Below the pieces are notes generated by a model, which was not told where the DNA came from, ran no database searches, and worked only from the letters and a program-made list of their open reading frames with translations. From NCBI GenBank assembly GCA_037126765.1, contig JBBCBC010000197.1:25508-89507 (forward strand): a DNA stretch of 64,000 bases, read 5' to 3'. This DNA is from Stenogyne calaminthoides. Lineage: Eukaryota > Streptophyta > Magnoliopsida > Lamiales > Lamiaceae. The position numbers were made by a program, and so were the translations under genes. Each line of letters starts with the position of its first letter. Positions within the stretch are counted from its first letter, which is position 1. Below are positions 48,266 through 58,740 of this stretch, one piece after another.

Positions 48266-48480
48266 GGAAATGGATTTTGTAAGGGTTTGTGAGTGGATTT
48301 GAAAAACTCGGAATTTAAAATTTGGGTTAATGGGGAGTGTGAGTATGAATGAATTGAAGGTCGATTTGGGGAATTTATAATAGGGATTGAAAATTGTGGC
48401 GGATGATGATTACTGTAGGCCGTTGATTCATTGGTGGCATCGGACGGCTGTGGTTTGTTTTACAGTTTTTGTTTGAGATT
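48266..48480 (-). promoter_or_regulatory. H3 upstream region
   Basis: Sequence 5' of the H3 start. A TATA-like ATTATAAATTCCCC is read on the minus strand near 48375. No perfect histone hexamer or octamer was recognised. Confidence 0.3.
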
Positions 48481-48736
48481 GATGATGTGGATGATAGGGA
48501 TAGAGTAAAATCAGGACGTCAATTGTTGTAGTATCTACGGTGCGAAATTAAAACTTGCGGATTGTTGACATGGACTGACAAGAGGACTTATGCTTTACAT
48601 TTCTTTATCTCTACGCGTCACAATATACAATTATGAATTATCCATATGAAAATTTGCAATTCTCAACGCACTCGTTTTACCTTAATCTTATGGTATAGTA
48701 TTATGTTTTTTTTTTTTAAAGAGTATGATTGATATG

Positions 48737-50055
48737 TTGGAATAGAATGGAACATTATTCTTTTGATTGATAAATAATACGACGACATGTATTTTGTTTA
48801 ATCATAATTTCTTATAGGAATGATCGTTAAAAATAAGAATCAGTATGATTTTACATATATATGTTTATATATTCCACATTTTTTAGGAATAAATTTTTTT
48901 TTTCACAAAAATATTATCATTCAATTAAATATTTACCTTATATACAAATAAACAACAATAATAATATAATAATATTATTATTTTTATTAAAAATTTATTT
49001 AATAAAAATAATAACCAACTCCAATAATAATAATAATCATATTAAATATAATAATATTAAAATATATAAATAATATAATTTTTTAATAATAATAATATAT
49101 CTCAAAAATATAAATTAAAAGTTTTCTTAATAATATTTTTAATAAAAATAAATAAAAATATTATTATTTAATAATATATTATTAATAATAAAAAATATTA
49201 AAAAAATATATTTAACGTTATTATTAACTCATACCTTCAACAATAATTAAAAACATATTAATATACATATATATGTTTTACTAACCATATATATTATTAT
49301 AATAAACACAAATAATAATATTATTTTTGTAATTATAAAATATTTATTTAAAAATATATATATTAAAAAGCTAAAAATAATAATATATTAAAAAATATAT
49401 AATAATCAATAATAATATTAATATTAAATTATAATTAATAATAATAATTTTAAAACAAGATTACTATCATTTTCGTGATTATGATGATTAGATAGGAATG
49501 GAATCATATTGAACGGAAATTAATTAATTAAATGAACGGCCGAATGTAATGATATAGGAATTCACCATTCTTATGATTAGTATGACATAGGAATTAAATA
49601 TAAGTATTTTTGAATTTGTTTTAAAATTATTATTATTAAATTAATTACTTTAATATTAATATTATTATTATTATTATATATATTTTTAATATATTATTAT
49701 TTTTTAGTTTTTAATATATATTTTTAAAAATAATATTTTTATAATCACAAAAAATATTATTATTATTGATTTGGTTATTTTTATTTTATTAAATAATTTT
49801 TTAATAAAATAATATTAATATTAAATTGTGTATTTTGTTGAAGAAGGTAATATTAAATGAATGATAATTTTTTATTTTTTTTTTTGGAAAAAATTCTATT
49901 CATAAATGTGGAATACATTCATGTGGTATAAAGAATCACAATTCTTTGTTTTTGGAATGACCATTCCTAATGAATTATGATTCTTCCAAAAATACATATC
50001 AAAATGTATTTAGAATAGATTATGAACGCATCATTTCATTCACTATCTATTCCAA
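48737..50055. mobile_element. Foldback element with AT-rich core
   Basis: Left end TTGGAATAGAATGG and right end, on the other strand, TTGGAATAGATAGTG. Pairing continues inward: AATCATAATTTCTTATAGGA with AATCATAATTCATTAGGAAT, AATAAGAATCAGTATGATT with AAGAATTGTGATTCTT, ATTCCACATTTTTTAGGAAT with ATTCCACATTTATGAATAGA, and ATTATCATTCAATTAAATAT with ATTATCATTCATTTAATATT. The core (48950-49850) is almost pure A/T with (AAT)n runs and is itself largely self-complementary. Target duplication not determined. Confidence 0.7.
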
Positions 50056-53000
50056 CGTACTCAATTTAATTTTATATTTCATATTTATAAGTCAAAAAAT
50101 GATAAAACGATATATCATTTTCATTGGAGTTCTTCATTCCATTCGGTGCATCTCCATCCAAATATACCAAGTACGCCTTATACTCATGTCCCAAATTCAA
50201 TTGGGTGTCTCTCTTAGTTCCGTGATAAGTTTTTATGTTTTTTTTGTTATGGAATAATAATAAAATAATAAAAATGAAGGGTAGTTGTGAGTATGGGAGA
50301 GAAAAAATGTATGGAGTAATGATTGGAATAGGAGCCAAGATTCTTTGTAATATTGTGTGAAAAGTAAGGATAAAAATGATGGGTAGTAGAGTATTTTTTC
50401 CATTTATAAAAACATTAAACTTATTATGACCAGATGGAAAAGAAATTGAGAACTTATGATGTTTGTTTCGAGATTTGAAGTGTCTTGAAGTTTTGATGAT
50501 TAAATCACTATGGATTTAAAAATCGATGAATAGTAAAAGTATGTGTTTGTTTTGAGATTTTGGTAGGTGGAGATTTTTTGGCGTCAAATCAATAATAAAT
50601 AAATGATTAATGTGATATTATTATATTGTATTGGGTGAGAAAAGTAGTAGAGAATAAAGGAAGAAAAATTGGTGATATGATTGTATTAGATTTTATTAAA
50701 ATAGGTGTATAGATATTTTTATAGGAATGTATTTAAAAGTTCGGATGGAAATCCCGACTAGAATGTGATTGGATGTAGAAGTCCTAAGTCCATCAAGGGT
50801 GAGTCCTTAAACATACCCTTATAGTAGGATGAGGAATATTTGTTTTGGGACAACGCAGAACGGGAAAGTACTTTTGCCCCCCATTTTCTGAGTTTAGAAT
50901 TTAGGATTTGATTTTTAAATTTCATTCAAAATTTACATCTATAAATATATGTAAAATATAATATTATTCTTCTCAATACATCACATTTGTACACTTTATT
51001 ACTCTTCTTAATATAAATAATAATAATTAGAATTGAAAATATATCAAAAATACGGCATGTCTGATTTAATTGCCGAAAAATCTGGTATTTATGGGAATTT
51101 TTTCAGATACCTAAGAATCTAGTATGGTTTTAGTTCAGATCTAAAAATTTTTGCATTTTAATCTGATAAAATTTCAAAAGTCTTGGTATACGGGTACCTA
51201 AAAATATATCAAGATAAATATTTTTTTCGGTCTACGGTACGTAATATATATATACCATCTTATAGAAAAAATATATAATATATTTTATTTTTTTTCAATT
51301 TAATTAAATTTGAGATACACACAAACCTAAAATTCATTCGCAGACACTCTGAGTCACGCCGCATTTATAAATTTCTCTTCTCACCGGTGTCCTCCATCGC
51401 CGCTGTAAATCGCGACCCTGCCATCGTCGTTGCTAGCCTTTCTCCTTTATGAATAATCCAATTGAAATTAATCTAAATTAGTTAAATCTTTATTACACTT
51501 ATCAAACCCTTTACTAATAAAAATTGTCTTTTTTATCTTTGCAGGTTTATAGAAATATTGGAGTTTGAATGAAATGTATTGTTATATTCGATCGTATTTT
51601 AGCATTTGTTGTAAACATGGATTGTATTATTTTAATACTTGTTGTGTTGACGGCCAATGCGTTGGATATATATTTACTGAATTTTAAGATAGATTATTAT
51701 TCATAAAATATAGGTGTTTTTAATAAATAATAAGGTATGAATCTGCATAATTAATTTTAGTATGAAATAGATAATCGTTAATTTGGGATGAATTTAAATT
51801 TATCTGTTGATTTATATACGATTAGATGATTTTCAGATAGCTTAAATTTCGGGACTCTGAAATTTTTGTATGTGCGATATAATTTCTATCCGAAATTCCG
51901 ACACTCACAGATACGGTATGACCAGAATGCGATCGGTATGATATGGTATGGTATGGTATGTAGGCCCTAATAATAATACAACATCAATTATTATTAAACA
52001 TCGATTCGGTATAAAAATTTAATTTCACCCTACTCAAATCTAAACACAAACACATATATTTATTATTTATCAAGATTACAAATCCTTGTATTCTAAAAAT
52101 TTACGGACTTTAATTCATACCCTAAATCTCAAAACAAACACAACCTTTTAAGATTTGACAAAAAATGCATTTCAAACTCAATTGAAATATTTCTATAAAA
52201 ATAATAAAGTGATTTTTTATTATTATTATTTACACCACCCCTCGAGACATATTCATATTATATTCAATGTCATTATTTTCAACATTAAAATCAATTTTAT
52301 CTTATTATTTAATTTACACACAAATGTCACTGTTTATCATTTAACCATAATCAAAAAATAATTTTATCCCTTTTTAACAATAATAAATAATTTTTTTAAA
52401 ATTCATGTGTACAATAAATATTCAATCAATTATGGAACCGAGGAATAGTAATAATTATTATCCAATGGTACTTAAAAAAATAGCATGTTACATAATAAAT
52501 CTGACAGAACTCTAAAGTGAAATATTGATAATGGTGATATGTGCAATGGCACCAATTAAGGCAAAAAAATAAACAAAATACATGTGTTAGAAATGATCGT
52601 CAGGATGTCAGTCGAGGCGGGCGGCAGGCCGACTTAGGGTCGTGGGTCAGGACACAAGTTCAATTCTTATTGAGCACATAATTTTGTTTTTTCATGTTTT
52701 TTTGTATTACTACATTTATGTGTTTATTACATTGTTATATTGAAATAACCCATATCTTTACGTGAACATATTAAAAACATAACGTAACACTATTGGTTTC
52801 GTATGGTAACACATAGTATTCACATAGTATTATAACATGTATATAATGTCATATATTACTAAAAACCAAGTGTTACTACATGACAAAAAACCTGCATTAC
52901 CTTATGAAGAAAAACATGTTACCCGCATGAACAAAACAAAAGATAATCGCCGTAAAAAGAAATCATGAGTCCCAAAATTACAGATTTAAAAACAACTTGA

Positions 53001-54480
53001 TGTGTTACTACATGAATAAAAAAAGTTACGCTATGAACAAACGGCGTTACTATATGAACAAAACCAAAGCAATTAAGTAAAAAAAAATCATGGAGTTCAA
53101 GATTACATATTTAAGAATAGGCGTGAGAAGAAGTCTCGCAAATTTGTGAGTAAGAAAAGAAGAAATCGGTAAGAATATTAAAAAAAGGAAAAAAGAACAA
53201 GCAAAATGGCGCGAAGAAGCGTGGTAAAAATCCAAAATAGAGATTCGAATCGTGTTTGTTTGTACACGAGGAAGAAAGAAAAAATCAAGATGGCGGCATT
53301 GAAGAAGAAATCCTACCTACCCGGCGTTGCGCATTCGTGAAAAAAAAAAACCAATTAATTATAATAATGGCGTATAAGCTTTATATATAATATTGCGTAC
53401 AAGTTTTAAAAAGCCCCACTTTTTCTCTCTCAATATTTTTAGATGATGATAGTTGATACGACATTACTAAACTTCAGCATATTTTAAAAAATTAAATATC
53501 TACCCATATCTAATTCATAATATGAGATATTATTAGGTTAAGTCTCATACATATATTGGAATTAAATAGATCACGCTCCATACCATTTTAAAATTGTATA
53601 ATTTGTGAAATTGATTAAGAGTATAATATATAATAAGTAAATTATATTAAGTTGTGCAATGATAAACGTATTATTAAAAAAAAAATTACTTTAATATTAA
53701 AAGAATATAACTTATATTAAAAATAAGTATTAATAAGGATCTTGAAAAATATAAAATTTACATTATGGCGTCCTCTTGAATATTGAGGCTGGGTTCAGAT
53801 CTTGACCAGGCACCGTTCTGCTCAATCATGTCATTTAAATTAATGCCAAGCTTTGTTACATCGCCGAAAAGTCGCGATTTATTTAAGGCCGTAAAAGTGC
53901 AAGAATCATTAATACGGGAACATAGTTGCGCGTTTATTTTTATATAATCGTGACGCTTCTAAAATCTTGTATTAATCTTGCTGATCTTGAACAAGCATAC
54001 GAACCCATTCGATAATAAATATCTTCATATGTTTATAATAAAATCAGTTTATTACAAACAAATTCACATAATACCCTAAGTAATGCCAAGTTAGCAAGTT
54101 TGAATAAAATAAAATAGAAATAAAAGGAAAAAATAAAGTAAGACCGAATTTTCTTTTTTGCTGATTACATAAAAAATTAATTATCAAATCACTACCCAAA
54201 AATAAAGTGGCATAAATTTTCTTTTTTTTGCAGATAACATAAAAATTAATTATCAAATAAATCATTACCCATGAAACCATTGTCCACGCGTCTTTCTTCC
54301 TACAATCTCTTTATTTTTGTCTGCAATGCTAAAGAAGGAATGAAAAATAGCTCAGAGAAGGAAAAGTGACAAATCCCAATAAATTACAGCGAGTCACTGT
54401 CTACCACAGTTCTCTTTCAAACCTTCTACACCGAAAAAGACGAAACCAAAAAAATAAATCCAGAATATCATTTTTTATCC
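50056..54480. other. Intergenic region without recognised gene
   Basis: AT-rich with MITE-like pieces: AATGTTTGTTTCGAGATTTG near 50456, an element-like stretch 51050-51965 ending in a (TATGG)n run at about 51934-51960, and an RC-type end TCTCAAAACAAACACAACC near 52128. A GC-rich piece at 52600-52665 (GTCGAGGCGGGCGGCAGGCC) followed by AAGTTCAATTC hints at a pol III-derived repeat but is too degenerate to name. No coding gene seen. Confidence 0.35.
53880..53960. repeat. Dispersed repeat family B, copy 3
   Basis: Contains AAAAGTGCAAGAATCATTAA, TACGGGAACATAGTTGCGCG and TTTATTTTTATATAATCG, matching copies at 5320 and 24360. Confidence 0.45.
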
Positions 54481-54571
54481 ACTGCATTTCATTCCCATTT
54501 TCGTACTAGGTGATAAACCGATAGTGATGATTGTATGTATATTACGGCGAAGAAATTGTTAGAATTTTGAG
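54300..54571 (+). promoter_or_regulatory. AIRP2-like 5' leader / promoter region
   Basis: The 270 bases before the start are less AT-rich than the 5 kb upstream and look like a promoter-leader. TTACAGCGAGTCACTGTC and CTACAATCTCTTTATTTTTG are present, but no TATA box at a firm distance can be named. Confidence 0.3.
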
Positions 54572-57500
54572 ATGCGGAGGGTACAAAGGATTCGAAATTG
54601 CTCGAAGCTGATATTCAGCATGTGCGAATACTCTGTCAGTGTACTCTTAAAACCTCTTTTTTGGTTGTTTTATTTTATTATAGTTTACTTGTAAGTGTAT
54701 ATTCTGATTTCTGAGATCCTCTGTTTTCTCGATTCTGGATTTTTTACTTAATTATGTGTTGTTTTGATGAATAATTAGTGTTGATGGGTTTTAGTGTTTG
54801 GATTTAGATAAATTTGGAAGTCGGAATGCTACTGTTTAAACCTCAGTTGTGGAGCACTGAGTGGTGGCTTTTTATGCCTTACTCTGTTTAAGGGTGTTTG
54901 CAAAAATTATGCTTTGAAGAATTGATTAAAATTAGTGATTACGATAAAATTGATTAAAAATAGTGGAAGTTGACAGTGTTTATAAAATAATTTTAAAAAA
55001 AGTTGATAGTGTTTGCAAAAAAGTTAATAGTATCAAAAAAAGGTTCATAACCTACTAAAACACCCCTTTAATCTTTTTAGCTTATAGTTTTGATAGTTTA
55101 TTTAGGGGTATTTTCAACTTCTCCTCATGGAGATTAGACGTGCTTAATTTTTGAAGTTGGTGTGACTTTTTTCAAAAATTAAGCACTTGTACCTTATCAT
55201 TTGAGTTCTAAAAAACATACCATTAATCTAATAAAAGATAAATAAAACACTTCAAATTGCTTCTCAGATAAATTTTATGTGACTATAATTACTTATATTT
55301 TTTGCTAACACTTATAATGAGTTTGAGTAAATAAGTATAAGAATCACTCCATAGGAAACCTCGAAAAAATTAAGGAAAATTAGTGACAGGGATTTTGTGA
55401 AAATCTTTGTGATTGACTACTGAAGCTTTTGGTTTAATAGTAGCTACGTTCTATATTGATTTTTTTTTTTTTATGTGTTTCGAAGAAAAGGTCAGTTTCT
55501 GCCTACTGATTGTAGATAGTTTGCAATGTACCGGATTAGTATTCTATAATATAGCTGTTTTGATCATATTTACTTTTTACCTGCTCCTTGAATGTTTGCA
55601 GACTTTTTCCATTGCAATTCCATGGGAGAAGAAAAGAATACTTGTCTTGAGTTGGTGAAAATGCTGTTGTATCTAATTAGTAGTATCATGTTTCTAAAGT
55701 GGTACTTAGAAATTTTTTGGTGGTTAATTTGAGTTGGTTGTATGTAAATAATTTTACTGTACAACTGTTTTGCAACTAACTTTTTATAAAGCAACTGATA
55801 CTTTTGATGAAACAACTAAACCATGTTTCAGAATGTATACAAAAATGCAAACTAGTTGCATGGTAAAACTGGTTTACGCCAAAAGAGTTTGCCGGTTAAT
55901 TTAGGGTGCTTATTAATTTAGTTATTTTCCCAACATATATCATGTCATAGAAATTTCTAAAACCAGCACTACTTATCAGAGCATCTGAATTTCCACGGAG
56001 TATGGCCGGAGCATGCCCTGCAAAATGAGAATGTCATACAGTCGAAACAGCACCATTGTTCCTTTTCTTGTTCAGTGGACTGACTGCCACCTTGTTGGCG
56101 CTCTTGGGCTGTTGAAATCTAATTTACAAGGTTAAGTCTTTGTCTTGTACTACCTTCGATTTCTAATTATCTGTCTGATTATGTCAAAATGATGTTCCTA
56201 GTTATTGTCTACTTTGGACAAAAAAAACTGGTTCTTTTAAATGTTACTCCTCAAGAGAAATATATGTTATTAATATCATCAAGGATGCAATACTCTTTTG
56301 ATATCCCATTAAGAAAAATTGCTTGTGTGAATGGATACAATCATGGTGATAGTAATTAGTAACAGAGGTAGTATAAATGCAACTCACCTCATTGTTTCCC
56401 ACGGAATGAAACATATCAGTTCATATTTTTCATTTTGCCCGATTAATGATCTAACTTCACCAGCGCACCAGGTGTGTAAAGTTGATGTACCACCACTATG
56501 TCCACCCATGAGAGAAAAGCAAGCATTAGAGAATTCTATGGTAAGCTTCCTGGTCTCAGTACCGACCACGTTTTTACCGAACAGACTGATATTTTGACAT
56601 GGCGATATTTTTGTCCAGTTGTTATTTTATCCCTCTTTACTTCAACTTCAAAGAGGTGTAACTGATTCAGAAGAAGGAGCAGAAAGCTGTATGCATGGAG
56701 AAATACAGGAAAAGGGACAGAAGAAGAAGAAGATGGAGCATTGCTGGGAAGTAGAAGGGAAGAAGAATGTGGGATTTGTATGGAGATTAAGAGAGTAAAG
56801 TCGTCTTGCCAGACTGTAATCATGCAATGTGCCTGAAATGCTACGTAGGAATGGGTAATCCATCTCTTACTTTAAAGAGGCCAAAAAATTTTATTTCGGG
56901 CTTTTTCATTGTTAATGTTAAGTCCATGTGAGTTTATTGCATATTACACTGTTGCATTTAGCCGTAGTTTGTCGCTTTGATTTTTCTAATTTTTCTTAAC
57001 AGTTAACATAGCATCATAACAGTGTCGGATTTTAATCGAAACTTCGTTGACTTTCTACACCCCCTAATGTAATCTAAAAAAAAAAAATAAATATATAATA
57101 GTGTAAAAAAAAATAAAAATATGTTGATTAATCTCTCTCAAGTCTCAACCAGGAAAAAATTAAATGATATTTATTTGTTTCTTTAAATTCTTTTGCAACA
57201 ACACTTACAGAAATACTCTTTCTGCTTATTCAGCTCTAATTATTTGTCTCAGAACTTTTTGATAGTAAACCTGAAAATAAAAATAATTTATATGGTAGAG
57301 CTTAAATATTGAAAAAGATTGCAAACAACAGAACCTAAAAAAGCAATTAGGAAACTACTACCATTGGAAACATACATAAAGATTATATCAGAAGCCCTTA
57401 ACATTTTGTCACTACTAATGATCAATGTGGTTTTGACTATCATCCATTTGGCTCAAGACAAATGAAAGAGATTAACCGGACCCCTGGATCCTTTCACAAG

Positions 57501-57599
57501 TGAGAATTTGAAGAGTTGCTGTTCAATTATGTTGATAAATTGCCTCTAATCATTCTGATGTCTCTATTTGATTCTCACAAGAGACAAATACTGAGGTAA
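54572..57599 (+). CDS. AIRP2-like RING-type E3 ubiquitin ligase, frame-broken
   Basis: Resembles the small plant RING ligases of the AIRP2 group (ABA-response ubiquitin ligases). Exons: 54572-54634 (KDSKLLEADIQH, then the ANTLA junction at donor GTCAGT), 55980-56130 (ASEFPRS, MRMSYS, VQWTDCHLVGALGLL), 56472-56540 (reads as TTTMSTHERKASIREFY after correction), 56619-56854 (LLQLQRGVTDSEE, AVCMEKYRKRDRR, EEECGICMEI, LPDCNHAMCLKCY) and a 3' piece about 57497-57599 (ENLK, YVDKLPLI, SLFDSHKRQILR-stop). The first six RING ligands (C-C-C-H-C-C of the C3HC4 type) are visible. The exon with the final CPFC pair and GDLWVY motif was not found; sequence near 57010-57060 is only faintly similar. At least eight indels fall in exons 2-4, denser than in U2AF65. 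Confidence 0.75.
54891..55067. mobile_element. Small Tourist-like MITE (AIRP2-like intron 1)
   Basis: Left end AGGGTGTTTGCAAAA and, on the opposite strand at the right end, AGGGGTGTTTTAGTAG. TTA flanks it at 54888-54890 and 55068-55070. TAGTGTTTGCAAAA is repeated inside. 177 bp. Confidence 0.6.
55735..55890 (+). repeat. Dispersed repeat family A, copy 7 (AIRP2-like intron 1)
   Basis: Contains AAAGCAACTGATACTTTTGA, GAAACAACTAAACCATGTTT and AACTAGTTGCATGGTAAAAC, then TTTGCCGG near the end. This copy is more diverged than the others. Confidence 0.45.
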
Positions 57600-58735
57600 T
57601 TAATTCCAGGAAGGCTGGGTGCGCCTAAATATAGTGATCTTCTCCTTCTCGTGCAAGAAATGGTCACTTAGATTCTTGATTCTGAAACTGGTGTTTATTT
57701 TAGTTGCACTTCATTATCCTGTGTTCGAAGCTTATATGGGAGGGAAGAAGACAAGAAATGTGAATGATTGTGTATATATATTGGTAATATATGCATGTAT
57801 AGTCAGAATTTTGTTGAACTGCTACCATGAAGTATATGACATTATGAAGCCAAAGAAGATACAATGTGAGTATTTAAAAGGATCAATTGCAAAATAGATA
57901 TATTCCTTGTTAATAATTGACTTCAAAGAGAACTGATTTGTGGGCACTTAACTTTGAATTGTTGGGTAAAAGAAGGATCTCCAAGCTCCAGCATATTCGT
58001 TGGCAGAATAAGGTATTTTACCAAATCATACCAAATATTTACCAATGAATATGTTCTCAGGGCCTCTTACACAAATTCCTTTCAGGAGTTCTGTGACTTG
58101 GCGTTGAAAGTCTAAAGCTTTTATCGTTAAAGTGCAATTAGTGACAAAAATAAGTCTGTTTTTTGTAATTTGTCCTTTTTTTTTTAATGAATTTGGATAT
58201 ATTTTGTTAGTGGGATAGGGTTAGACGTAAGATGCAGAGGCCTACACAACTTCAGCTCATTTAGGGGTGAGCAGAAACTCATAAAATTAAGTTTCGAATT
58301 GAAATGATAGAGTTCAGTTCGTTTGGTTAATTTGGTTCGGTGAAAATATGGTTGTTCAAAAAATTTGTCTGGTCAAGATTTTTCTTGTAAAAATTGATTT
58401 TTTTAAATATATATATACACATATATTAACTACTTAAAATTTTGAAATAGAAATTCCTATCTTTCTTGTGTACCTTGGATGATCGTACATGTCACTGGGA
58501 CAATCATAATTCATTTTATTGAAATATAAACATCGATCACGTGTATTCTGATAATGCTATATTGCATAGTTGATGGTTTCAACAAAATGAATACACAATT
58601 CAACGTTCAAATACAATTTTGAGAAAAAATTAGAAAATCAAAAACATAAGAATTCATAGGAAATGTTAATTAATCAAGACAACAAATATTGATGAATGCA
58701 TGGACAATAACGAGCACGCAGCAACATCAAATTCA
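57600..58735. other. AIRP2-like 3' flank and intergenic space
   Basis: 57600-57900 may be 3' UTR. Near 58261 a TTTAGGGGTGAGCAGAAACT start with GGTTAATTTGGTTCGGTG resembles the CGGTT-rich transposon end also seen near 12850. No gene seen. Confidence 0.35.
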
Positions 58736-58740
58736 ATTAC

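Noticed and set aside
48861..49073. 70-codon Asn/Ile/Tyr frame
   Set aside because: Low-complexity AAT repeat in the foldback element core.
51934..51962. (TATGG)n microsatellite as a CRISPR-like or regulatory array
   Set aside because: A short simple repeat at the end of a transposon-like stretch in a plant genome; no spacer structure.
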